From an uncultured Eubacteriales bacterium (GTDB lineage Bacteria > Bacillota > Clostridia > Lachnospirales > Lachnospiraceae), in contig ONPU01000001.1 in the NCBI GenBank assembly GCA_900319795.1, positions 1 to 64,000 on the forward strand: a stretch of 64,000 nt of DNA. Reading direction: 5' to 3'. Under the pieces are notes generated by a model, which saw nothing but the letters and a program-made list of their open reading frames with translations, was not told the DNA's origin and made no database searches. Positions 17,557-26,216 of this stretch are shown piece by piece (position 1 is the stretch's first letter; each line of letters starts with the position of its first letter). The position numbers and the translations under genes were made by a program.

Positions 17557-18702
17557 ATGGGAAAAGAAGGTTATGTAGCGTATGCCGGTACATATACGAA
17601 CGGCAGCAGCAAGGGCATCCATATTTACGATGTGGATGTCGAGGAGGGGCTTCTCTATTTGAGAAAGGTCATTCCCGTAAGCAATTCATCCTATATCACC
17701 CGTTCGAAAAATGAAAAATTCCTCTATTCGATCGCTGATGAAGGCGTCAGGGCCTATGAGATTCAGCCGGACGGAGATTTAAAGCCGATCAACCAGATCG
17801 ATATCAACGGCATGCGCGGCTGCCATATGTCCGTTGACATGGAAGGAAAATATCTCTTCGTGGCGGGTTACCATGACGGCAAAGTGACGGTGGTCCATAC
17901 GCATAAGGACGGCAGGCTCGGAAACCTGATGGACGGCGTCTTCCATAAAGGCACGGGTGCCGTCAACGAGCGGAGCTTCCGCCCGCATGTCTGCTGTGTT
18001 CGTGTGACTCCGGATAACCGCTTCCTGTGCGCCGTTGACAACGGAATTGATCAGGTCGTGCTCTATAAGATCAATAAGACCTACAACCGGCTTCAGGTCG
18101 TGGATATTCTTCGTATGGGAAAAGAGGCCGGACCCCGGAGTATCCATTTCAGCAAGAACGGGAAGCTTGCCTATGTTCTCTGCGAAATTACGAACGTCGT
18201 TCGTGTATATACCTATAAGGTCGTCAATGACTATCCGGTATTTGAACTGATCCAGGAGCTGTCCACCCTGTCTGACGCGCGGGATCCGCACGACGCGGCA
18301 TCGGCGCTCCGTGTCTCCTATGACGGCGAATACGTATTCTGCTCAACAGCGGGTGACAACTCCGTTGCCTGTTACAAAGCCGATTCCGAAAACGGAGAGC
18401 TGACGAGACTGTTCTCGCTGCCGACTTCCGGAAGATATCCGAAGGACATCGCGCTGTTCCCGGATCAGAAGCACATCGCGGTGGTCAATAACGGCTCCGG
18501 AACCATTACCACATTCCATATTGACTACGAGAAGAAGACGCTGGTCATGAAGGGAAGACCGCAGAAACTGGATACTCCGAACTGCATGGTGTTCCAGAAG
18601 ATCACGGACGCGCCGGAAGTATTTGCCAATGTCACCGAGAAGGAAGCGGAAGACGCGGCGGTAGAGGAAGTAAAACGCTATACGCCGGTTTCGATTGAAT
18701 GA
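17557..18702 (+). CDS. Lactonase-family beta-propeller (6-phosphogluconolactonase-like)
   Basis: The 381-residue protein is a predicted seven-bladed propeller of the YbhE/Pgl lactonase family. It starts with AYAGTYTNGSSKGIHIYDVD, and later blades contain FRPHVCCVRVTPDNRFLCAVD and DARDPHDAASALRVSYDGEY. Some homologues hydrolyse 6-phosphogluconolactone; others act on different lactones, so the substrate is not certain. No pentose-phosphate gene is nearby. The ATG follows AAAGGAGG. A perfect bidirectional terminator separates it from the convergent aroC. Confidence 0.85.
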   Translation: MGKEGYVAYAGTYTNGSSKGIHIYDVDVEEGLLYLRKVIPVSNSSYITRSKNEKFLYSIADEGVRAYEIQPDGDLKPINQIDINGMRGCHMSVDMEGKYLFVAGYHDGKVTVVHTHKDGRLGNLMDGVFHKGTGAVNERSFRPHVCCVRVTPDNRFLCAVDNGIDQVVLYKINKTYNRLQVVDILRMGKEAGPRSIHFSKNGKLAYVLCEITNVVRVYTYKVVNDYPVFELIQELSTLSDARDPHDAASALRVSYDGEYVFCSTAGDNSVACYKADSENGELTRLFSLPTSGRYPKDIALFPDQKHIAVVNNGSGTITTFHIDYEKKTLVMKGRPQKLDTPNCMVFQKITDAPEVFANVTEKEAEDAAVEEVKRYTPVSIE

Positions 18703-18705
18703 ACC

Positions 18706-18747
18706 TGACAGACAAAAAACAGCCTTCGGGCTGTTTTTTGTCTGTCA
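18706..18747. terminator. Bidirectional terminator between convergent genes
   Basis: TGACAGACAAAAAACAGCC at 18706-18724 and its exact reverse complement at 18729-18747 flank a TTCG loop. The A run and T run give U-tracts for both the lactonase gene (+) and aroC (-). Confidence 0.95.
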
Positions 18748-18767
18748 ATTTATATAAGTGATCCCAG

Positions 18768-19835
18768 TCACGTTTTATAGAAACGAATGACGGAATCAAC
18801 GCGTGAAGTCATGTTGACAAGCAGCGCGTCGGCGAGGACCATCGCGGACATCGCTTCGACGACAACGGCGGCACGGGCTCCGATCAGGGGATCGTGACGG
18901 CCGTGAATGGAGAGTTCGATATTTTCAGACGCGCCTTTTACCGTCTGCTGAGGAGCGGAGATGGACGGCGTCGGTTTGAAAAAGACGTGCAGCAGAATGT
19001 CGCTGCCGTCGGAGATGCCGCCTAGGATGCCGCCCGCGTGATTTGTCATTTTCTGAACAGTTCCTTCTTCGGACAGGACAAACGCGTCATTGAATTCGGA
19101 TCCGCGCATTTTGGATGCGGCTATGCCGCTGCCGATTTCGAGCGCTTTTACGGCGCCGATGGAGAAGACGGCCTGAGCGAGCTTCGCGTCCAGTTTTTCG
19201 AAGACCGGGTCGCCGAGGCCGGCGGGAACCCCGCTGATCCGGCAGCACACTTCGGAGCCGACGGAGTCGCCATTTTCCCGGGCCTCACCCATGAGGGCAG
19301 CGATTTCCGGGCAGGAGACCGGATCCGCGCAATATTCATCCGGAACAGGGATGCCGCCTACAGCGGACAGAAAGGTATCAAAACGGATACCGCACAATTC
19401 AAGAAGTTTTGAAGCAACAGCTCCGGCCGCCACTCTGGCGGCCGTTTCTCTGCCCGAGGAACGTCCTCCGCCTCTGTAGTCGCGGAACCCGTATTTCGCG
19501 TCAAACGTATAATCCGCATGGCCGGGCCGGATCACATCCGCGATGTCGCTGTAATCGCGGGAGTGCTGATCGGTGTTGCGGATCAGAATCGAGATCGGTG
19601 TGCCGGTCGTTTTTCCCTCAAACACACCCGAAAGAATCTCAGCCCGGTCCGCCTCATTTCGCTTCGTGGAAAGCGGGCCCGCATTCGGACGGCGGCGTTC
19701 CATATACGGCTGCAGATCCTCTTCCGTAAGCGGAATGCCTGCCGGGCAGCCGTCAATCGTCACGCCGAGCGCCGGGCCGTGGGACTCGCCCCAGGTCGTG
19801 ATTCTGAAGATGGTACCGAATCCTGATCCTGCCAT
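18768..19835 (-). CDS. aroC: Chorismate synthase
   Basis: AroC makes chorismate from EPSP, the last step of the common aromatic pathway, with reduced FMN as cofactor. The 355-residue product has the signatures GESHGPALG near residue 16, DYSDIADVIRPGHADYTF, and GGRSSGRETAARVAAGA. It is full length. The ATG is preceded on its strand by GGGAGAG. It is a lone minus-strand gene, and its leader carries two tandem hairpin repeats (19861-19925). No other aromatic pathway gene is in the window apart from trpS. Confidence 0.97.
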   Translation of the reverse strand: MAGSGFGTIFRITTWGESHGPALGVTIDGCPAGIPLTEEDLQPYMERRRPNAGPLSTKRNEADRAEILSGVFEGKTTGTPISILIRNTDQHSRDYSDIADVIRPGHADYTFDAKYGFRDYRGGGRSSGRETAARVAAGAVASKLLELCGIRFDTFLSAVGGIPVPDEYCADPVSCPEIAALMGEARENGDSVGSEVCCRISGVPAGLGDPVFEKLDAKLAQAVFSIGAVKALEIGSGIAASKMRGSEFNDAFVLSEEGTVQKMTNHAGGILGGISDGSDILLHVFFKPTPSISAPQQTVKGASENIELSIHGRHDPLIGARAAVVVEAMSAMVLADALLVNMTSRVDSVIRFYKT

Positions 19836-19860
19836 GTTTACTCTCCCTTTTTCTTATAAT

Positions 19861-19925
19861 TGCACCACGGGGGTCTGGCACCTCTGGTGCAGATTGCACC
19901 ACAGGGGTCTGGCACCTTTGGTGCA
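19861..19925. repeat. Two tandem hairpin repeats in the aroC leader
   Basis: Two 31-nt copies (19861-19891 and 19895-19925, period 34) each start TGCACCA and end TGGTGCA, a 7-bp inverted repeat. Inside, GGGGT pairs with ACCTC (copy 1) or ACCTT (copy 2) using G-U pairs, around a CTGGC loop. The copies differ at three positions, and the stem changes keep pairing. From the predicted minus-strand promoter both hairpins would be in the aroC 5' leader, the nearer one about 25 nt before the ATG. Confidence 0.85.
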
Positions 19926-19938
19926 TCGCAATGAATAA

Positions 19939-19968
19939 AGTATATAGGAAGAGCGGCAACAATTGCAA
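19939..19968 (-). promoter_or_regulatory. Candidate aroC promoter
   Basis: On the minus strand, TTGCAA (19963-19968) and TATACT (19939-19944) are spaced 18 nt. The -35 is a moderate match. Confidence 0.4.
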
Positions 19969-19974
19969 ATGCAT

Positions 19975-20003
19975 TTGACACCAACTGGCCGATTCCGTAT
20001 AAT
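19975..20003 (+). promoter_or_regulatory. Consensus sigma-A promoter of the rhomboid-lysA unit
   Basis: TTGACA at 19975-19980, a 17-nt spacer and TATAAT at 19998-20003 are a perfect consensus. Transcription should start near 20010, leaving a leader of about 30 nt. Confidence 0.92.
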
Positions 20004-20010
20004 TACGACT

Positions 20011-20040
20011 TAAAGTGATTTGTGAAAGAAGAGTTATAGA
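20011..20040 (+). other. Short leader without clear Shine-Dalgarno between promoter and rhomboid-like start
   Basis: The leader 20011-20039 contains only AGAAGAG about 8 nt before the ATG as a possible ribosome site. The coordinates here mark the junction only. Confidence 0.2.
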
Positions 20041-21011
20041 TGAACAGCTGGCTTTCAAATATGGAGCGGAAATTCGGGAGATACGCCATCAAGAGACTGA
20101 CCATGATCATGATCATTCTGATCGCGGCCGGATATATTCTTATGATGGTGGTTCCGAACCTGGTCCAGTATATGGAACTCAATATCGATTCCGTGCTTCA
20201 CGGACAGGTGTGGAGACTTGTGACCTGGCTTCTGATTCCGCCTTCCGCGTTTAACTTCTTCACGATTATTATGCTGTTCTTTTATTTCTCCATCGGCACT
20301 TCGCTGGAGAGGACATGGGGAGATTTCCGCTACAATGTGTATATTTTCGGCGGAATCCTGATCACGCTTGTCGTAGCCTTTATTACCTACGCGGCCTTCT
20401 GCGCCGCGGGCGCAATTCCGGCTGAAGTCGGCAATGCGATCGGCATGTTCTTCAGCACTTATTACATCTGTATGTCAATTCTTCTGGCTTACGCGGCCAC
20501 TTTCCCGGACGCGATGATTCTTCTGATGTTCATCATTCCGGTGAAAATGAAATACTTCGGCTGGATCTATGCCGCGTTTATGGCATATGACGCGTTCAGG
20601 TATATCCGCGTGGCGATCGCGCTGCGCAATGCCCTTTATTTCATTCCGGTGATCGCGATGCTGGCGTCGGTTCTCAATTTCCTCTTTTTCTACTTCTTCT
20701 TAAAACCCGGATTCAGAATGTCCAGGGAACAGAAGAGAAGGCAGCAGGAATTTTTCCGGCAGGTCCGCGCGGCAGGAGGTGGCCGGGATCCGTTCGGAGG
20801 AAATGCGGCACGCGGGAGAGATACCGCTGTGCGCGGCGGAGTGGTCGACGGCAACGCCAGAATTGTCAACATTCAGCCCAGACATCGCTGTGAGATATGC
20901 GGACGGACGGATATTACGGATCCGGACCTGGAATTCCGCTTTTGTTCAAAGTGCGCTGGTTCGCGCGAGTACTGCATGGATCATCTTTATACACATGAGC
21001 ATGTAAAATGA
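20040..21011 (+). CDS. Rhomboid-like membrane protein with C-terminal zinc ribbon
   Basis: The 323-residue product has about six membrane helices in residues 20-230, with the rhomboid-like QVWRLVTWLLIPPSA and the loop after it, and an FPDAMILLMFIIPVKMKYFG segment that matches the rhomboid TM4-TM5 region. The GxSG serine motif expected just before it is not present (GMFFSTYYI is found instead), so it is probably not a protease. After a basic, glycine-rich linker the C-terminus has CEICGRTD, FCSKCAGSREYC and a final HLYTHEH, a zinc-ribbon-like cluster. It is expressed from a consensus promoter. lysA starts 10 nt later, so the two are one operon. The function is unknown. Confidence 0.75.
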   Translation: MNSWLSNMERKFGRYAIKRLTMIMIILIAAGYILMMVVPNLVQYMELNIDSVLHGQVWRLVTWLLIPPSAFNFFTIIMLFFYFSIGTSLERTWGDFRYNVYIFGGILITLVVAFITYAAFCAAGAIPAEVGNAIGMFFSTYYICMSILLAYAATFPDAMILLMFIIPVKMKYFGWIYAAFMAYDAFRYIRVAIALRNALYFIPVIAMLASVLNFLFFYFFLKPGFRMSREQKRRQQEFFRQVRAAGGGRDPFGGNAARGRDTAVRGGVVDGNARIVNIQPRHRCEICGRTDITDPDLEFRFCSKCAGSREYCMDHLYTHEHVK

Positions 21012-21021
21012 GGAGTCAGTT

Positions 21022-22296
21022 ATGAAAACACCGTTTGTGAGCAAAGAAAAACTGGAAGAGATCATTCGTGAAATTCCGACGCCGTTTCATATCTATGATG
21101 AAAAGGGCATTCGTGAAAATGCAAGACGCGTAAGAGAAGCGTTTTCCTGGAATAAAGGATTTCGCGAATATTTCGCGGTAAAGGCGGAGCCGAACCCGGC
21201 GATCCTGCAGGTGCTGAAGGAAGAAGGCTGCGGCTGCGACTGTTCTTCCCTGACGGAACTCATGATGGCCAAGGCGATCGGCTGCGGCGGCGAACTGACC
21301 ATGTTTTCATCCAACGATACGCCGGATGAAGAATATGTCATGGCCAACGAGATGAACGCGATCATCAACCTCGACGATATCACGATGATCGACAGCTTCG
21401 CGAAGGCAGTCGGAACATTTCCGAAGACAATGTGCTGCCGCTATAATCCGGGCGGCGTCTTCAAGGTATCCAACGGAATCATGGATACACCGGGCGACGC
21501 GAAGTACGGCATGACCACGGACCAGATTTTCAAGGCTTACAGAATCTTAAAGAGCAACGGAGTCGAGAATTTCGGCCTCCACAGCTTCCTTGTATCCAAC
21601 GCCGTGACCAACGATTATTATCCGATGCTCGCGAAACTGCTTTTCCAGCTCGCGGTGGAACTTCAGAAGGATACCGGATGCCATATTTCGTTCATCAACC
21701 TTTCCGGCGGTATCGGCATTCCCTATAAGCCGGGCGAGAACGAGATCGACATCTACGAAATCGGAGAAGGCGTCCGCAAGGCATACGAAGAAGTGCTTGT
21801 TCCGGCCGGCATGGGCGACGTGGCCATCTATACGGAGCTTGGCCGTTTCATGACAGGCCCTTACGGCGCGCTTATTACGACTGCCATTCATGAGAAAAAT
21901 ATCATGAAGCACTATATCGGCGTAGACGCCTGCGCATGCAACCTGATGCGTCCGGCGATGTACGGCGCCTATCACCACATTACGGTAATGGGGAAGGAAA
22001 TGGCACCGTACACGAATATCTACGATGTCACCGGTTCCCTGTGCGAAAATAACGACAAATTCGCGATTGACAGAATGCTTCCGAAGATTGATATGGGAGA
22101 CATCCTCTATATTCATGACACGGGCGCTCACGGATTCGCGATGGGCTATAACTACAACGGAAAGCTTCGTTCAGCCGAAGTGCTTCTTCATGAAGACGGC
22201 TCGTTTACGAAGATCCGCCGGGCTGAGACGCCGGCCGACTATTTCTCGACATTTGAGGAAATGCCGTTCTACGGAAAACTCATGGAGCAGCTTTAA
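21022..22296 (+). CDS. lysA: Diaminopimelate decarboxylase-type PLP enzyme
   Basis: This fold-type III decarboxylase converts meso-diaminopimelate to lysine. The 424-residue product has the PLP lysine Lys54 in EYFAVKAEP, the glycine-rich NLSGGIGIPY loop, ELGRFMTGPYG, and the catalytic-cysteine region GSLCENNDKFA. Lengths and motifs fit LysA, although arginine or carboxynorspermidine decarboxylases share the fold. It follows the rhomboid-like gene by 10 nt (AGGAG before the ATG). A tRNA-Leu gene lies 63 nt downstream. Confidence 0.88.
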   Translation: MKTPFVSKEKLEEIIREIPTPFHIYDEKGIRENARRVREAFSWNKGFREYFAVKAEPNPAILQVLKEEGCGCDCSSLTELMMAKAIGCGGELTMFSSNDTPDEEYVMANEMNAIINLDDITMIDSFAKAVGTFPKTMCCRYNPGGVFKVSNGIMDTPGDAKYGMTTDQIFKAYRILKSNGVENFGLHSFLVSNAVTNDYYPMLAKLLFQLAVELQKDTGCHISFINLSGGIGIPYKPGENEIDIYEIGEGVRKAYEEVLVPAGMGDVAIYTELGRFMTGPYGALITTAIHEKNIMKHYIGVDACACNLMRPAMYGAYHHITVMGKEMAPYTNIYDVTGSLCENNDKFAIDRMLPKIDMGDILYIHDTGAHGFAMGYNYNGKLRSAEVLLHEDGSFTKIRRAETPADYFSTFEEMPFYGKLMEQL

Positions 22297-22336
22297 TGGA
22301 AGGCAGTTAAAAATGCTCGCGCGATTACACATTTCG

Positions 22337-22345
22337 TGTTATAAT
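22337..22345 (+). promoter_or_regulatory. Extended -10 promoter of the tRNA-Leu gene
   Basis: TGTTATAAT at 22337-22345 is an extended -10 element (TG-N-TATAAT). There is no good -35. The transcript would start near 22352, 8 nt before the tRNA. Confidence 0.55.
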
Positions 22346-22359
22346 CGGGCATGAGTGAA

Positions 22360-22443
22360 GCCGGTGTGGCGGAACTGGCAGACGCAGCAGACTCAAAATC
22401 TGCCGGCCGTGAGGTTGTGTGGGTTCGAGTCCCACCACCGGCA
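22360..22443 (+). tRNA. tRNA-Leu (anticodon CAA)
   Basis: Acceptor GCCGGTG (22360-22366) pairs with CACCGGC (22436-22442), discriminator A. The anticodon stem is GCAGA/TCTGC with loop CTCAAAA, so the anticodon is CAA (22394-22396), reading UUG. A long variable arm (about 22404-22417) marks a class II tRNA. GTTCGAG is in the T loop. CCA is not encoded. The length is 84 nt. Confidence 0.96.
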
Positions 22444-22449
22444 GCATAC

Positions 22450-22484
22450 GCCGCTAAAGCAGAAGAGCTTTGGCGGCATTTTTT
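22450..22484 (+). terminator. Terminator after tRNA-Leu
   Basis: GCCGCTAAAGC at 22450-22460 pairs with GCTTTGGCGGC at 22467-22477 with one mismatch, followed by a T run. Confidence 0.85.
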
Positions 22485-22528
22485 ATGAGAACTTTTTGTT
22501 TCGCCTGATTCCATGAGGAACCTTTCAT

Positions 22529-22939
22529 ATGGAACTGAATTGCAAAGAAGCCCAGGCTCTCATGCAGCCCTATGTGGAGCGCAATATTTCCGACAGAGAG
22601 ATGAAGGCTCTGATCCGCCATGTGCGCGGGTGTAAAAACTGCAGACTGGATCTGGAGACGAATTATCTTGCCGAAAATGCGGGCCGTATCCTTATGGAGG
22701 CGGGAGACGAAGTGGATCCCGCGAAGCTCCTCGAAGAGGATATGGTCCATATGGAATGGGCCATGAACCGCAGGCTTGTCATGACCGTTGTTTTGTGGGT
22801 GATGATCATCATTCTCGCGGCGATCATTGCGGCCGTTGTGGCGATCCTCGTCTCACCCGAAACATTCCGGTCTTTGGGACAGGGGATTATAGATTTCTTC
22901 AATATTGAACTGGATTTTGATTTCTGGAGGATGCGATGA
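22529..22939 (+). CDS. zf-HC2 (anti-sigma-like) membrane protein
   Basis: The 136-residue product begins with a zinc-finger helix-turn typical of anti-sigma factors: NCKEAQ, then HVRGCKNCRLDLE (His-x3-Cys-x2-Cys). One membrane helix lies at about 85-110, followed by a short tail rich in Phe and Asp. Such proteins usually bind an ECF sigma factor through the N-terminal domain, but no sigma factor gene lies next to it. It overlaps polA by 4 nt (ATGA), so it is tied to DNA polymerase I expression. The function is inference from the fold only. Confidence 0.7.
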   Translation: MELNCKEAQALMQPYVERNISDREMKALIRHVRGCKNCRLDLETNYLAENAGRILMEAGDEVDPAKLLEEDMVHMEWAMNRRLVMTVVLWVMIIILAAIIAAVVAILVSPETFRSLGQGIIDFFNIELDFDFWRMR

Positions 22940-25587
22940 AAGAAAAACTGTTGCTTATCGACGGTCACAGTATCCTGTTCCGGGCATTTTACGGAATGCC
23001 CGTCAATATGACCGCGGCAGACGGACTCCATACCAACGCGCTCTACGGTTTTCTGATGATTCTTTCCAAAATGCTGGACGAAGAACGGCCGGATTATATG
23101 GCCGTGACATTTGACCTGCCGACTCCGACATTTCGCCATAAGCTTTACCCGGACTATAAAGGCACGCGTTCGGCTGCGCCTGACGAATTCCGTGAGCAGG
23201 TTCCGGTCATCCGTTCCCTTCTTCAGGAAATGGAGATTCCGGTTGTAACTGCGGAAGGCTACGAAGCCGACGACCTGATGGGGACGCTGTCCCTTCAGGC
23301 AGAGCAGGGCGGGATCGAGACGGTCATTCTTTCGGGAGACCGCGACCAGCTGCAGCTTGTGGACAGCGATGTCACCGTGGTCATTCCGAAGACAAAAGGC
23401 GGACAGACGACCTATCTTCGCTATACGCCTGCGGAGGTAAAAGAAGAGTTCGGAGTCACGCCGAAAGAGTTTATTGAACTGAAAGCGCTGATGGGAGACA
23501 GCTCGGACAATATTCCGGGCCTTCCGGGCGTGGGCCCGAAAACCGCTCAGAAGATCATGGAAAGCTACGGCTCCATAGAGAACGCCTATGCCCATATCGA
23601 TGAGATCAAACCGAAGAAGGCCAAAGAAGCGATGGCGGATAATCCCGATCTGCTCCGCTTAAGCAAAGAGCTCGTCACGATTGTAAGGGACGCGCCCGTC
23701 GCTTTTGATCCGGAAAGCTTCCGGGTCGGCAATATCTATACCCCCAAGGCTTATGAGAGCTTCAAGCGTCTTGGCTTTAAAAGCCTCCTCGGCCGTTTTG
23801 AAGAGACCTATGAGCCTTCGGAGGTGCCGTTTGAATACACGTCCGTGACGGATCTTTCCGAGGCGGAAGAGATTTTCAAAGAGTTCGCGGATGCGGATGA
23901 TGCCTCCGTGGCTGTATTATTTGAAAAATATCATCTCTACGTTCTTGCTCTTGCATACGGCGACCGTGTGTATGTCATGACTCCCGGCGGCTTTCTGACG
24001 GAAGATTACCTGCTGAGCAAAACGGCCGATGCCGTCAAAAAGAGAAAAAGCTTCTGCGCGCCCGATGTAAAGGGCCTGATGAAGCTCCTGATGCCGTATC
24101 TGTCCTATGAGGAATTCAAGGAACTCAAACCGTTCGATTCCGTGATCGCGGCCTATCTGATCGACCCGCTTAAAAGTGACTGGGCAATGGACGCTGTTTC
24201 CCAGGCCTATCTCGGAAAAACCATCCCTTCAGCGAAGGAGCTTCTCGGGAAAGCGGGAATGGCGGCAGCCGCTTCGGGCGAAGAGGACGCTTTGAAGCTT
24301 TGTGCTCTGGAAGCCTATACCGCTCTTTGCGCTCACGCTCAGGAAGAGGAGCGGCTCCGTGAAACGGAGATGCTGCAGCTTTTTTGGGAAATCGAAATCC
24401 CGCTGACTTATGTTCTCGCTTCCATGGAACGAAAGGGAATTCTCGCGAGCAGGGAAGCGCTCAAAGAGTACAGTGATTCGCTTTCCGAAAGAATCGACGA
24501 GCTTCAGAAGGAGATTGTGAAAGACGCCGGAAGAGAGTTCAACATCAATTCTCCGAAACAGCTGGGAGAGATTCTCTTCGGGGAAATGAAACTTCCCGGC
24601 GGCAAAAAGACAAAAAGCGGCTATTCCACCGCGGCGGACGTACTTGAAAAACTCGCGCCGGCTTATCCGATCGCGGCAAATGTTCTCGAATACCGCAAAT
24701 ATACAAAACTGAAATCGACTTACGCAGACGGACTTCCGTCTTATATTGAAGAGGACGGACGCATCCATACGAGCTTCAATCAGACGATTACCGCTACGGG
24801 CCGTCTTTCGAGCACGGAACCGAATCTGCAGAACATTCCGATGCGGGAAGAACTCGGAAGAATGATCCGGAAGTGCTTCTATCCCGCGGAAGGATGCGTG
24901 TTTGTAGACGCGGATTATTCCCAGATTGAACTGAGGATCCTCGCCCATATGTCCGGCGATGAAAAGCTGATCGCGGCCTATGCCGAAGACAAGGATATTC
25001 ATCGGATTACCGCGTCGCTGGTATTCCACGTTCCCTTTGACGAAGTGACCGATGAAATGCGCCGGAACGCCAAGGCGGTCAATTTCGGCATTGTGTACGG
25101 CATCAGTTCCTTCGGACTGTCGCAGGGACTTTCCATTACTCCGGCGGAGGCCCGTTCGTATATCGAGCGTTACTTCGAGACCTATCCGGAAATCAAGAGC
25201 TTTCTGGACGGTCTGATCGCGAGCGCGAAGAAAAACGGGTATGCGGTTTCCATTTACGGACGCAGAAGGCCGGTTCCCGAACTGAAGGCTTCCAACTTTG
25301 CTCAGAGGAGCTTCGGCGAACGGGTCGCCATGAATTCCCCGATTCAGGGAAGCGCTGCGGATATCATGAAGATCGCGATGATCCGCGTTTTTGACCGTCT
25401 GAAGAGGGAACTTCCGGAGGCAAATGTGATTCTTCAGATCCACGACGAAATTCTGGTGGAAGTGCCGAAGGCTTACGCGGACAGGGCGGAAGAACTGATC
25501 AATGAGGAAATGACCCGGGCCGCGTCTCTTAAGGTAGCCCTTGTCACGGACAGCCATCAGGGAACGGACTGGTACGAAGCAAAGTAA
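22936..25587 (+). CDS. polA: DNA polymerase I
   Basis: PolI fills gaps and removes RNA primers. The 883-residue product has an N-terminal 5'-nuclease domain (KLLLIDGHSILFRAFYG, DRDQLQLV, HhH at GLPGVGPKTAQ) and a C-terminal polymerase with motif A (VDADYSQIELR, Asp658), motif B (RRNAKAVNFGIVYG, near 710) and motif C (IHDEILVE, His836-Asp837-Glu838). The central 3'-5' exonuclease region (about 300-480) lacks the usual DTE and other acidic residues, so proofreading is probably absent, as in other Firmicute PolI. Translation is coupled to the zf-HC2 gene by a 4-nt overlap, and coaE follows 17 nt later. Confidence 0.97.
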   Translation: MKEKLLLIDGHSILFRAFYGMPVNMTAADGLHTNALYGFLMILSKMLDEERPDYMAVTFDLPTPTFRHKLYPDYKGTRSAAPDEFREQVPVIRSLLQEMEIPVVTAEGYEADDLMGTLSLQAEQGGIETVILSGDRDQLQLVDSDVTVVIPKTKGGQTTYLRYTPAEVKEEFGVTPKEFIELKALMGDSSDNIPGLPGVGPKTAQKIMESYGSIENAYAHIDEIKPKKAKEAMADNPDLLRLSKELVTIVRDAPVAFDPESFRVGNIYTPKAYESFKRLGFKSLLGRFEETYEPSEVPFEYTSVTDLSEAEEIFKEFADADDASVAVLFEKYHLYVLALAYGDRVYVMTPGGFLTEDYLLSKTADAVKKRKSFCAPDVKGLMKLLMPYLSYEEFKELKPFDSVIAAYLIDPLKSDWAMDAVSQAYLGKTIPSAKELLGKAGMAAAASGEEDALKLCALEAYTALCAHAQEEERLRETEMLQLFWEIEIPLTYVLASMERKGILASREALKEYSDSLSERIDELQKEIVKDAGREFNINSPKQLGEILFGEMKLPGGKKTKSGYSTAADVLEKLAPAYPIAANVLEYRKYTKLKSTYADGLPSYIEEDGRIHTSFNQTITATGRLSSTEPNLQNIPMREELGRMIRKCFYPAEGCVFVDADYSQIELRILAHMSGDEKLIAAYAEDKDIHRITASLVFHVPFDEVTDEMRRNAKAVNFGIVYGISSFGLSQGLSITPAEARSYIERYFETYPEIKSFLDGLIASAKKNGYAVSIYGRRRPVPELKASNFAQRSFGERVAMNSPIQGSAADIMKIAMIRVFDRLKRELPEANVILQIHDEILVEVPKAYADRAEELINEEMTRAASLKVALVTDSHQGTDWYEAK

Positions 25588-25604
25588 TAGCGAGAGGGAC
25601 GGTT

Positions 25605-26216
25605 ATGTATGTGATCGGCATTACGGGCGGCGCCGGAAGCGGGAAAAGCGAGGCGGTTCGCTTCATGGTCAGTGAATACGGTGCCTTTTTTATCAGCACG
25701 GATGAGATCGCGAGAGGGCTCATGGAGCCTTACGGAGGCTGCTATCGTGCCGTACTCAGCCTGTTCGGCAAGGAGTCGGTGGATGAGAAGGGCGAATTCA
25801 GGCGGGCATATATCGCGGAGCGCATTTTCAAAAGTGATTATGAGCGCCTTGCGCTCAATGCCGTCATACATCCTGAAGTGAAATATGAAACCGCCAGGGT
25901 ACTCTCACGATTACGGGCGGATCCCGAACATGCCCCCGAATTTGTGATTATAGAATCCGCATTGCTAATTGAAGAGCATTATGATACAATTTGCGACGAG
26001 ATCTGGTATATTTACGCGAGTGAAGACACAAGATACAGACGTCTTCGCGATATTCGGGGCTGGACGGACCCGCGGATCCGCGGTATTTTTCAGGCGCAGA
26101 AAAAGGATGAGGAATTCCGCGCGTTTTCGGATGCGGTATTTGACAACGACGGAAGTTTTGACGTCTGCAAAAGCGGCATCCGGGAGAGAGTAAAGGAGAT
26201 TCGTCAAAAAATATGA
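25605..26216 (+). CDS. coaE: Dephospho-CoA kinase
   Basis: CoaE adds the 3' phosphate to dephospho-CoA, the last step of coenzyme A synthesis. The 203-residue product opens with VIGITGGAGSGKSEAV, a P-loop with Lys14-Ser15, and contains AVIHPEV and the VDEIWYI-like strand (ICDEIWYI) typical of the family. It sits 17 nt after polA, a common Firmicute arrangement. It overlaps the next gene by 4 nt (ATGA at 26213-26216). Confidence 0.95.
   Translation: MYVIGITGGAGSGKSEAVRFMVSEYGAFFISTDEIARGLMEPYGGCYRAVLSLFGKESVDEKGEFRRAYIAERIFKSDYERLALNAVIHPEVKYETARVLSRLRADPEHAPEFVIIESALLIEEHYDTICDEIWYIYASEDTRYRRLRDIRGWTDPRIRGIFQAQKKDEEFRAFSDAVFDNDGSFDVCKSGIRERVKEIRQKI

Noticed and set aside
19861..19925. CRISPR array
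   Set aside because: Only two copies, with a 3-nt gap and internal palindromes; there are no spacers or cas genes.
20011..20040. A separate short feature in the leader of the rhomboid-like gene
   Set aside because: The entry describing this leader marks only a weak ribosome site and has reversed coordinates as a junction marker; nothing further is supported there.
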